Shown here: in pieces, positions 1-5,740 of the stretch
Layout: every line of letters starts with the position of its first letter
Position numbering within the stretch: position 1 is the first letter of the stretch
Origin: JABDOU01 sp041609995
Lineage (GTDB): Bacteria; Actinomycetota; Acidimicrobiia; Spongiisociales; SHLN01
Assembly: GCA_041609995.1 (NCBI GenBank)
Contig: JBFIPU010000079.1
Coordinates: 1 to 13,533 of the forward strand
DNA length: 13,533 bases
Direction of reading: 5' to 3'
Made by a program: the position numbers and the translations under genes
The notes under the pieces: generated by a model
Database searches by the model: none
What the model saw: the letters and a program-made list of their open reading frames with translations, nothing else
What the model was told of the DNA's origin: nothing

Positions 1-378
1 AATGAGAAGGATCGCACGATCCTTGTCGACGCGGCCGGGGCCGATGTCAAGGGGCGCGGTCAGGCTGCGCTTGTCGTGCATGCCGCGCTCACCCCGCACA
101 GTTCGGGAACCAAGGTCAGCGTTCGGCAGGATCTCCAGCTGTCCGGGGCTGCTGCTCAGTACGGCCGCGGCCTGGTGCAGGACGTCACTGCGGTCCTGCT
201 CGACGACTTCGCAGCCAACATGCGGGCTTCACTCTCGGCCCTGGAACGCGGCGAGGCCTACGTGCCGGCAGAGGCGTCGTCGGCAAGCGGTATCGCTATC
301 GGCCTCAAGGCCATCTGGATGGCGCTGACCCGCGTCGCCCGGCGCTTTTTCATGCCATATCGGCCCGTGGACAACTAG
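1..378 (+). CDS. coxG: CoxG, SRPBCC-family CO dehydrogenase accessory protein (3' part)
   Basis: Reading frame 1 is open from the window edge to TAG at 376-378 (125 residues seen; the start lies outside). The visible part runs through the last beta strands and the long C-terminal helix of the SRPBCC fold. The pattern KGRGQAALVVHAALTP, then GTKVSVRQDLQLSG, then AAQYGRGLVQDVTAVLLDDF is characteristic of CoxG. After the fold come about 45 residues ending in a hydrophobic, basic stretch (IGLKAIWMALTRVARRFFM) that could lie on the membrane. In the family, CoxG recruits Mo-CO dehydrogenase to the cytoplasmic membrane, and recent work on mycobacterial enzymes implicates it in binding menaquinone. 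It is followed after 27 bp by the small membrane protein genes and is probably co-transcribed with them. Whether the associated enzyme is form I CODH or another hydroxylase cannot be decided without the left flank. Confidence 0.85.
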   Translation, partial: NEKDRTILVDAAGADVKGRGQAALVVHAALTPHSSGTKVSVRQDLQLSGAAAQYGRGLVQDVTAVLLDDFAANMRASLSALERGEAYVPAEASSASGIAIGLKAIWMALTRVARRFFMPYRPVDN

Positions 379-405
379 GCGTTCAACCCAAAGGAGGACA
401 CGAAC

Positions 406-657
406 ATGCTCTGGACGATCGGAAACCTCCTGCTGCTGCTGGTGGTCGTACCGGTCCTCGTTGCGCTACTGAACCGGGTGTTGGCTGCTCTGGAGGACAT
501 CCGCGGCGCCGCCGATATCACACTGGCGGGCGGGCTCGGCGTCATCGAGGAGGTACAACACGTGAACGACCGACTCGCCGTGACCGACGACGTGATCGAG
601 GAAGTGGCCAACGGTGCCGTCCGCTACGCCGGCTCGGTCGGAAAGCTTCTCGAGTAG
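406..657 (+). CDS. Small single-helix membrane protein 1 of 5 in the coxG-linked array
   Basis: An 83-residue protein of unknown function. ATG at 406 is preceded by a strong Shine-Dalgarno AAGGAGG at 391-397. Residues 4-24 form one membrane helix (IGNLLLLLVVVPVLVALL). The remaining ~58 residues are acidic and helical in pattern, with TLAGGLGVIEEVQHVN in the middle and an acidic VTDDVIEEVANG near the end. No cysteine, catalytic motif or signal-peptide cleavage site is seen, so it is more likely an anchor or scaffold than an enzyme. It starts 27 bp after coxG and ends 9 bp before the next small gene. The central TLAGG-hydrophobic-x-VI motif recurs in the next protein, so the two look like paralogues. 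General shape recalls DUF948-type stress proteins (one helix then coiled-coil-like tail), but that is only a resemblance. Confidence 0.72.
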   Translation: MLWTIGNLLLLLVVVPVLVALLNRVLAALEDIRGAADITLAGGLGVIEEVQHVNDRLAVTDDVIEEVANGAVRYAGSVGKLLE

Positions 658-666
658 GAGGGATCG

Positions 667-894
667 ATGGATTTTGTTGCAATTGTCACCATCGTCATCG
701 CAGGACTGATTATCGCAGCAGCCGCACTCGGGCTGATCAGGGTGATCTTCCACCTGCGAGCGGTGGTGGAGACGCTGGATACCCTCGCCGGAGGTGTAGA
801 CGTCATCGTCGAGAGTTTGGATTCGGTTCCGGCTGTGGCGCCCTCGGTGAACGCCAACCTGGCTCCGGTGCGCGACTTCGCCGAGAGCATCTGA
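667..894 (+). CDS. Small single-helix membrane protein 2 of 5 in the coxG-linked array
   Basis: A 75-residue protein of unknown function, the shortest of the set. ATG at 667 follows GGAGGG that begins inside the stop region of the previous gene (TAGGAGGG, 655-662), so the pair is probably translationally coupled. Residues 4-28 are a strongly hydrophobic helix (VAIVTIVIAGLIIAAAALGLI) followed by a basic HLR boundary, which would place the tail in the cytoplasm by the positive-inside rule. The tail has ETLDTLAGGVDVIVESLDSV, matching the TLAGG-x-x-VI motif of protein 1, then a proline-containing PAVAPSVNANLAPV segment. It ends ten bases before gene 3. No known domain is recognised. Confidence 0.7.
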   Translation: MDFVAIVTIVIAGLIIAAAALGLIRVIFHLRAVVETLDTLAGGVDVIVESLDSVPAVAPSVNANLAPVRDFAESI

Positions 895-904
895 GGAGGT
901 TGAC

Positions 905-1168
905 ATGGGATCGCTGGTAATCGCGTCGACCACCGGTTGGACGATCGGCTACATCGTTGGAGTGGTCGTCGTGCTTGTGGTCGTGGCATTGGTCGTCCCG
1001 ATCCTCCTGCTCGCTCGGCGGATCGGGAATCAGGCCGCCACCATCGACGCCGGCCTGCAGAAAGCAGTGGTCAACACAGCCGCCCTCGCCCATCTCAACA
1101 CGACAATCGAATCGGCCGAGGCCATCGTCGATGGCTTGCGGCGTGGGCGCCAAAGGCTGGGAGGCTGA
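905..1168 (+). CDS. Small single-helix membrane protein 3 of 5 in the coxG-linked array
   Basis: An 87-residue protein of unknown function. ATG at 905 follows GAGGAGG at 893-899, which overlaps the stop of gene 2. A short polar N-terminus precedes a long hydrophobic helix at residues 13-37 (WTIGYIVGVVVVLVVVALVV). A basic LARRIGN boundary follows, then a helical tail with IDAGLQKAVVNTAALAHLN and ESAEAIVDGL, and a basic C-terminus (RRGRQRLGG). The words IDAGL..NT recur in protein 5, and QKAVVNTAAL resembles TQAVANTNDTAL of protein 4. Proteins 3, 4 and 5 therefore form one subfamily. Only 3 bp separate it from gene 4. Confidence 0.7.
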   Translation: MGSLVIASTTGWTIGYIVGVVVVLVVVALVVPILLLARRIGNQAATIDAGLQKAVVNTAALAHLNTTIESAEAIVDGLRRGRQRLGG

Positions 1169-1171
1169 GCA

Positions 1172-1453
1172 ATGCTTGATTCATTCACTCACGAAGAGCT
1201 ATGGGACATCGCCAACATCGCCGGCTTGATCGTGGTCATTGCGGTAGCGGCTTTGTTGACCATCCTGGTCTTTCTGGTTCGGACCATCGAAGCCCGGGTG
1301 ATCAGTATCCGTGAGACGCTCACTCAGGCGGTCGCCAACACCAACGACACTGCGCTCATCGGCGAGACTGCGGCGAGAGTCGATGCTGTTCTGGAGGAAG
1401 GACTGAAACACCATCTGTTTCTTGGCCGTGTGCTCGACAAGGTGCGCAAATGA
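1172..1453 (+). CDS. Small single-helix membrane protein 4 of 5 in the coxG-linked array
   Basis: A 93-residue protein of unknown function. ATG at 1172 lies 3 bp after the stop of gene 3, with GGGAGG of the gene 3 end (1158-1163) available as ribosome site. After an acidic ten-residue N-terminus (THEELWDIAN) comes one helix at residues 13-36 (AGLIVVIAVAALLTILVFLV), then a charged helical tail: RTIEARVISIRETL, TQAVANTNDTAL, ARVDAVLEEGL and a basic end (LGRVLDKVRK). The V-x-NT and acidic-x-GL words are shared with protein 3. The stop overlaps the start of gene 5 as ATGA (1450-1453), a classical sign of translational coupling. Confidence 0.7.
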   Translation: MLDSFTHEELWDIANIAGLIVVIAVAALLTILVFLVRTIEARVISIRETLTQAVANTNDTALIGETAARVDAVLEEGLKHHLFLGRVLDKVRK

Positions 1454-1809
1454 ACGGCCGCATTCTTTTTTCCGTCATCGACATCGTTCTGCTGATCGCC
1501 GGACTCGCCATCTACCTGTACATCGTGGGCAGCTACCTGAAGCGGATCGCAGTAGTACTCGAGGATTGCTCGAGCCTGGTGTGGGATGTCAAGCGCAATG
1601 CCGAAGTGATCGACGCCGGACTCGGAAGTATCAACAACACCGGCCGGGTCATCGCCGGGGCTCTGCCGCTGCTCTATGACATGGCAGAGCGCGTGGTCGC
1701 CGGAGCGACATTCGATCACGACGCCGCTGTTGACAGTGGCACCGCGGCGCCGGCGTCAGGCACAAGGCGAACACGCTTGCTGGAGGGCGTTGGGTTCGAC
1801 GGGGCTTGA
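1450..1809 (+). CDS. Small single-helix membrane protein 5 of 5 in the coxG-linked array
   Basis: A 119-residue protein, the longest and last of the array. It starts at ATG 1450, overlapping the previous stop by 4 bp. One hydrophobic helix covers residues 6-29 (LFSVIDIVLLIAGLAIYLYIV). The tail carries YLKRIAVVLEDCSSLVWDVK, then NAEVIDAGLGSINNTGRVI (the IDAGL..NT word of protein 3), then a further hydrophobic segment GALPLLYDMAERVVAG. The final ~35 residues are low-complexity and polar and are not seen in the other four. It has the only cysteine of the mature set. The stop at 1807-1809 is 12 bp from the stop of the convergent minus-strand operon, with no obvious terminator between them. Function unknown. 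Confidence 0.7.
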   Translation: MNGRILFSVIDIVLLIAGLAIYLYIVGSYLKRIAVVLEDCSSLVWDVKRNAEVIDAGLGSINNTGRVIAGALPLLYDMAERVVAGATFDHDAAVDSGTAAPASGTRRTRLLEGVGFDGA

Positions 1810-1821
1810 TTCGGCCGCCCT

Positions 1822-2253
1822 CTAGTCCGAGGGAGCGTCGCGCGGCGTTGTGAGCGGCTTGGTGGTCGGAGCCCGGTAGGAGCCGATCCACTCGTCCTTC
1901 CAAGCCCGGTCGAACTGCTCCTGATTGCAGCTGGGACGGTAGATCGCGGTGAGCTCCTCGGTTATACGCTCGCGGTGAGACTGGGAGCCGCCTGGGATGA
2001 CATAGGAGGCCACCCACAGGTTCCACTTGCCATCAGCCCGTTCGATCCACCGGGATGCGTGCGGATGCTCGAAAGGCAAACCGACCTCCGACAGATCGGC
2101 GGCGTGTCCCAGGTAGATCACCTCGAAACGCTGACTGTCAGCTGCTTGTTTCGTGAAGATTGCGAAGAGGCCCTGCTTCTTTGGCGGGTTCCAGCCCCCC
2201 AGGACACGTGGGCCATCGAATGGGTAGCCGCCCAGCGATCCGAGTCGGATCAT
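1822..2253 (-). CDS. Unknown 143-aa protein with degenerate GIY-YIG-like motifs
   Basis: Start taken at ATG 2253, which overlaps the stop of the upstream 94-aa gene (ATGA) and has GAGGAG just before it; a longer in-frame start at 2298 would run into that gene and is rejected. The sequence has GLFAIFTK at residues 28-35, FEVIYLGHAADLSEVG at 43-58, a Trp/His-rich middle (HPHASRWIE), and ITEELTAIYRPSCN at 97-110. The order GLFAI, IYLG, then a helix with Glu100 ending in RPSCN mimics the GIY, YIG and C-terminal Glu/N motifs of GIY-YIG nucleases. The arginine usually following YVG (NLRxR) is missing, so nuclease activity is doubtful. It is the last gene of the cox accessory operon. The fold call is an inference; a non-nuclease binding role is equally possible. 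Confidence 0.65.
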   Translation of the reverse strand: MIRLGSLGGYPFDGPRVLGGWNPPKKQGLFAIFTKQAADSQRFEVIYLGHAADLSEVGLPFEHPHASRWIERADGKWNLWVASYVIPGGSQSHRERITEELTAIYRPSCNQEQFDRAWKDEWIGSYRAPTTKPLTTPRDAPSD

Positions 2254-2534
2254 CCGAACTCCTCGAACTCGGCTTCTTCGCTGACAGACTCGGCCCATAC
2301 GACCGGCCAGGGCGGCAATCCTGCCGTCTTGGCTGCGTCTTCGAAGAGCTTGACTGCGGTCTCGACCGCCTCATCCGAAGTGTCCGCCTCTATCACCAGC
2401 TGCGCCGAATAGCTGGCCGTTCCGATCCCGCTGGCGATCCCTTCCCACGCCGCCACCGCGTCCGCCAGTTCGACGATCTCCTCGCGTTCCATGGGCCGGT
2501 CGCCGTCGGCTCGTACCGAGATGCTCCAGCGCAT
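2250..2534 (-). CDS. Unknown 94-aa acidic protein downstream of coxE
   Basis: ATG at 2534 is chosen because AGGAG precedes it by 7 nt, directly after the coxE stop; the ORF could be opened further upstream only by overlapping coxE. The protein starts MRWSISVRADG (predicted strand), then a helix REEIVELADAVAAW, a glycine-rich turn and strand GIASGIGTASYSAQLVIEA, a second helix SDEAVETAVKLFEDAAKTAG, a PPWPVVWAESVS strand and a very acidic end. This strand-helix-strand-helix-strand order is compatible with a small ferredoxin-like alpha/beta fold, but no named family is recognised. No cysteine or histidine is present, so metal binding by those residues is excluded. It sits 8 bp after coxE and overlaps the next gene by 4 bp, so all three are likely made together. 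Confidence 0.7.
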   Translation of the reverse strand: MRWSISVRADGDRPMEREEIVELADAVAAWEGIASGIGTASYSAQLVIEADTSDEAVETAVKLFEDAAKTAGLPPWPVVWAESVSEEAEFEEFG

Positions 2535-2542
2535 ACTTGCTC

Positions 2543-3673
2543 CTAACGGACCGTCGCCAGCGACGATGCGAAGTCCTCGAGGTTGGCAAGGCTGTGCCCC
2601 GACCACACCTCGTCGACGTGACCCATGGCGACCGACATCCCGAGGCTGGAAGGCGCGAACTCGGGTTCATCCCCCTTCATCGGGTTCATCCAGATAATCC
2701 GATGGCTCAAGCGTCCGAGCCGCTCGAGGGCATCATCTAGAAGCTCCGGGCTCCCGCGGTCCAGGCCATCGGAGCAGATGATGACCAAGGCGCCCCGGGC
2801 CATACCGCGCCGGGCGTATCGCCGCACGAAGGTGTCGAGCGAGGCCCCGATGCGGGTACCACCAGCCCAATCGACGGCTTCTTCCCCCGCCCGGGCCAGC
2901 GCTTCGTCCGGATCGCGGCGACGCAGCGAAGGAGTGATCCGGGTCAGACGGGTTCCGAAACAGAAGGCTTCGACCCGTCGAGTAGCGCTGATCGTCGAAT
3001 GGGCAAACTGCAAGATATTGCGCGAGTAGTCCGCCATCGAGCCGGAGATGTCGAGGATCAGTACGATCGGCCGGGGGCGATTCCGACGCTGTCGCCACCA
3101 CAGATCGCCGGGCTCGCCGTGTGTCCGCATCGTCTCGCGCGCTATTCTGCGCAAATCAAGCCGCCGCCCAGCGTTGGAACTGCGGTGGCGCCGGGTGCGC
3201 CGCGTCGGAGGTGCCGTCTTGATGCTCTTCATGATCCGCCGCAACGATTCGATCTCTTCGTCGGTGCAGTCGGCAAAAGACTTCGAACGGTCCACGACCA
3301 CGGCCGAAGCCTGGGCGCCGAGGCGGGTTTCTTGCTCGTCGGCGTCGCCGTTCGGTTGCTCGCCGGACGGGACGTCGAATACGGACTCGGCGCCACGGCT
3401 CGACAGACTGGGGACTTGGTTGAGTCGCTCCTCAGGGCTGAGTCCTCCCAAGAAGTATTCGGTGAAACAGGCGTCATAGATAGGGATCTGACGGCGCCCG
3501 TGAGCCAGAGTTATCCGTCCCGCCCAGTAGACGTCCTCGAGCCGGCCGATATCGAGCACTGAAGTCGCAGTGACAAACGCCATGGCGTCGTCCGTCCCGA
3601 CCGCGAGCTCGCGGGTGCGAGCAAATGAGCAGAAGTCGAGGAGTGTCCCGAGTGGCTCCGTCTCAGTCGCCAC
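2543..3673 (-). CDS. coxE: CoxE, VWA-domain (MIDAS) CO dehydrogenase maturation protein
   Basis: GTG at 3673 is taken as start: it lies 11 nt inside the coxD 3' end, has GGGAG upstream, and gives a 376-residue protein of normal family length. The open frame continues upstream through coxD as a non-homologous extension. An N-terminal helical region (LDFCSFARTRELAVG to YDACFTEYFLGG, residues 11-77) is typical of CoxE. A low-complexity acidic/basic linker follows (about 95-175). The VWA domain begins near 202 with VLILDISGSM. The MIDAS set is complete: DISGS at 208-212, Thr273 in GGTRIG, Asp302 in CSDGLDRG. In characterised systems CoxE acts with the AAA+ CoxD to insert sulfur and copper into the Mo active site. 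Position after coxD and the 11-nt overlap support a CoxD-CoxE pair. Confidence 0.9.
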   Translation of the reverse strand: MATETEPLGTLLDFCSFARTRELAVGTDDAMAFVTATSVLDIGRLEDVYWAGRITLAHGRRQIPIYDACFTEYFLGGLSPEERLNQVPSLSSRGAESVFDVPSGEQPNGDADEQETRLGAQASAVVVDRSKSFADCTDEEIESLRRIMKSIKTAPPTRRTRRHRSSNAGRRLDLRRIARETMRTHGEPGDLWWRQRRNRPRPIVLILDISGSMADYSRNILQFAHSTISATRRVEAFCFGTRLTRITPSLRRRDPDEALARAGEEAVDWAGGTRIGASLDTFVRRYARRGMARGALVIICSDGLDRGSPELLDDALERLGRLSHRIIWMNPMKGDEPEFAPSSLGMSVAMGHVDEVWSGHSLANLEDFASSLATVR

Positions 3674-4577
3674 CGACGATGCTCCCGACCCGGCGCTCGA
3701 CGACATCCAGGTCATCCCGGTCCTTGATGACTGATCCGAGCGAATATTGCAGCGTGTCTTCGTCGAGCTCGGTGGCACCGATCGCTTGCAGTGCCTCGAC
3801 CCAGTCAATTGTCTCTGCGACACCGGGTGGCTTGGCCAAGTCGAGCGCTCGCAGTCGATTCACGGCCGCCACCGCTTTGGCTGCCAATGTCTCCGACACT
3901 CCCGGAAGGCGGGTTCTGACAATCTCTTCCTCCCGCGCGGCCGGTGGATAGTCGATCCAGTGATACAGACAGCGTCGTTTCAGCGCATCGTGGAGTTCGC
4001 GCGTCCGGTTGGACGTGAGCACCACCAGCGGGCGAGAAGCCGAAGTGATCGTGCCGACTTCTGGGATGGTCACCTGGAAGTCGGACAGCAGCTCGAGGAG
4101 GAAAGCTTCAAACTCGTCGTCGGCGCGGTCGACCTCGTCGATGAGGAGAACGCACTCGTCGCCTGCGCGAACCGCCTCCAACAGGGGGCGCTCAAGCAGG
4201 AACTTCTCGCCGAACAGCGCATCCACCGAGGCTTCATCTGCGAGCTGATGTTCTGAGAGCGCCCGAATCTGGAGCATCTGTCGTGCGTAGTCCCATTCAT
4301 AGAGCGCCTGGTTGGTGTCGATGCCCTCATAGCACTGCAGTCGGATGAGTCGGCGATCAAACACGGTGGCGAGGGTCTTGGCGAGCTCGGTCTTGCCCAC
4401 GCCTACTTCACCCTCCAACAGCAACGGCCGTCCGACAGTGATGGCGATGTACGCGGCGATGGCGAGGCCACGATCGGGCAAATAGCCGTCGCTTCTGAGT
4501 AGTGCGTCGAGCGCTGCGACGTCCTCGATCACTGAGGGTTGCTTGAGTGGGCCTGTGCCAGCAGGCTCAGGCGTCAT
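3663..4577 (-). CDS. coxD: CoxD, MoxR-type AAA+ ATPase for CO dehydrogenase maturation
   Basis: 304 residues from ATG 4577, which overlaps the stop of the upstream 83-aa gene by 11 nt. Walker A is GEVGVGKT at residues 56-63, Walker B LLIDEVD at 144-150, sensor 1 is Asn190 in LTSNRTRE, and the arginine-finger region LKRRCLYHWIDYP is at 199-211. The motif EGIDTNQALYEWDYARQ (84-100) is typical of CoxD among MoxR proteins. The C-terminal lid helices include AETIDWVEAL. In the family CoxD is a membrane-associated ATPase chaperone needed for sulfuration of the molybdenum centre. It directly precedes coxE with a second 11-nt overlap. All catalytic residues are present, so it should be active. Confidence 0.93.
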   Translation of the reverse strand: MTPEPAGTGPLKQPSVIEDVAALDALLRSDGYLPDRGLAIAAYIAITVGRPLLLEGEVGVGKTELAKTLATVFDRRLIRLQCYEGIDTNQALYEWDYARQMLQIRALSEHQLADEASVDALFGEKFLLERPLLEAVRAGDECVLLIDEVDRADDEFEAFLLELLSDFQVTIPEVGTITSASRPLVVLTSNRTRELHDALKRRCLYHWIDYPPAAREEEIVRTRLPGVSETLAAKAVAAVNRLRALDLAKPPGVAETIDWVEALQAIGATELDEDTLQYSLGSVIKDRDDLDVVERRVGSIVGGD

Positions 4578-4818
4578 CGGGCCCGAGCACGAGGTCCCGC
4601 AGGCCGGATCCGTTGGACGCGAGCTTGCCTTCGCGTGCGAGTGTTTCACGCCACGCGCTCCGCAGGTCGGTCTCGGAGTCGGCGAAATCTTCGAAGCTGA
4701 TCCCCACCATGTTGCGGCAGGTCTTGGTGGGACTGCAGTCCGCGTCGAGCAGTGCCTGATCGTCCCCAGGAGCGGACCACATCGAGGCCGTATCCACGCT
4801 TTCGGTTTGCTTGTCCAT
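4567..4818 (-). CDS. Unknown 83-aa protein upstream of coxD
   Basis: ATG at 4818 has AGGAG 8 nt upstream and gives 83 residues (MDKQTESVDTASMWSAPGDD at the start). An in-frame ATG at 4878 lacks a ribosome site and would add an unrelated hydrophobic leader. The protein is acidic and polar, without membrane helix. A central DADCSPTKTCRNMVG segment has two cysteines six residues apart. After it comes GISFEDFADSETDLRSAWRETLA, likely helical, and a C-terminus LRDLVLGPDDA. No family is recognised. It is separated by 56 bp from the XdhC gene upstream and overlaps coxD by 11 nt, so it is almost surely co-translated with coxD. Confidence 0.62.
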   Translation of the reverse strand: MDKQTESVDTASMWSAPGDDQALLDADCSPTKTCRNMVGISFEDFADSETDLRSAWRETLAREGKLASNGSGLRDLVLGPDDA

Positions 4819-4874
4819 TACTGACTCCTTGGAGTAGTACCAATGTAGCACTGCGCGAAACCCTGAAGCCCTGA

Positions 4875-5726
4875 TCACGTGTCATCACGTGCGGAGATGG
4901 CCTGCGCAACGATGGAAACGGCGACTTCCGGAGGTGAAGACGCCCCGATATCCAAGCCGGCTGGACCGTGAATCCTGTCATCCCATTCAACGTTGCGATA
5001 TGCCAGCCACTCCCGTCGCAGCTCCTGCATCCGTTGCGATCCCACCGATGCGATGTATCCCGCATTCGATGAGATCGCTGCCTGGAGTGCCCTCCCGGAG
5101 GGCTCGACCTCGTGCCCGAGGACGACAACGGCGTCTATGGCCGACAGCGTCGCCATGACTCCCGAAGCCGCCCCGACGTCGCCGTGGACCAACGGCTGCC
5201 ATCCGATGAATCCGAACGCGTCTGCAATCGCCGATGCGAAGGGACCACCGCCTGCGATAACGACTCGAGTCACCGGAACATACGAGGTCATCAGCAGCCC
5301 CTCGGCGATCTCGACCCCCGGCGAGTCCAGCTGCATGCGCTCCGGCTGCGTGAGATCCTCCCCATCCACCCGGAGCGAGAAGCCCGTCGGGCGATGTGCT
5401 GCGAAGTCCTCCCAGATCCCTACAGGAACCGTTTCGCCCGACATCAGGCCCACGGTGACAGTGCTGTCCGTGGGCAGCCCACTGATCATTGCCTCAGCAG
5501 GGCCGAGCTGTATTTCGAGGAGCCTCGCTCCGTCGCCAAGTTTGCGAGCGGCCTCCCGCAGTGTGTGGTCGATCGCCCCGTCGAGAATGTCGCCCATCCG
5601 ACCGCCACCGGGCGTGACGGCCATCGCAGCTCCAGGTCTGGCTGCGTCCGGCGCAATCACCCACGCAACGTGAACTTCGGTGCCGGCACGCAGACACGAG
5701 AGCACACTCATTGCGACGTCGTACAT
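4875..5726 (-). CDS. XdhC/CoxI-family protein (second copy)
   Basis: 283 residues from ATG 5726, preceded by GGAGG 3 nt upstream and 14 bp after the previous gene. The first ~100 residues correspond to the XdhC N-terminal domain (GTEVHVAWVIAPDAARPGAAMAVTPGG, then GRMGDILDGAIDHTL). Here the usual cysteine of the G-G-C-V-E word is absent. After a variable middle region a Rossmann-like domain begins with TRVVIAGGGPFASAIADAFGF at 153-173. The family C-terminal signature GPAGLDIGASSPPEVAVSIVAQ (254-275) is intact. XdhC proteins bind the molybdenum cofactor and help insert it, sulfurated, into xanthine dehydrogenase/CODH enzymes. It may form a hetero-pair with the preceding XdhC-YHS protein. coxF or coxI would be possible names, but which one cannot be decided from sequence. 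Confidence 0.83.
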   Translation of the reverse strand: MYDVAMSVLSCLRAGTEVHVAWVIAPDAARPGAAMAVTPGGGRMGDILDGAIDHTLREAARKLGDGARLLEIQLGPAEAMISGLPTDSTVTVGLMSGETVPVGIWEDFAAHRPTGFSLRVDGEDLTQPERMQLDSPGVEIAEGLLMTSYVPVTRVVIAGGGPFASAIADAFGFIGWQPLVHGDVGAASGVMATLSAIDAVVVLGHEVEPSGRALQAAISSNAGYIASVGSQRMQELRREWLAYRNVEWDDRIHGPAGLDIGASSPPEVAVSIVAQAISARDDT

Positions 5727-5740
5727 GATCCTCCGGAGCC

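Noticed and set aside
466..933. 155-codon minus-strand frame over the small membrane genes
   Set aside because: The plus-strand frames have strong ribosome sites, tight spacing and consistent protein architecture; the minus frame has none of these.
406..1809. Small membrane proteins as phage holins or toxins
   Set aside because: No lysis, phage or antitoxin genes nearby; five genes in an ordered unit with coxG fit a housekeeping or enzyme-linked role better.
3674..3823. Longer start for coxE
   Set aside because: The extension lies entirely inside coxD in another frame and has no family similarity; GTG 3673 with GGGAG fits the family length.
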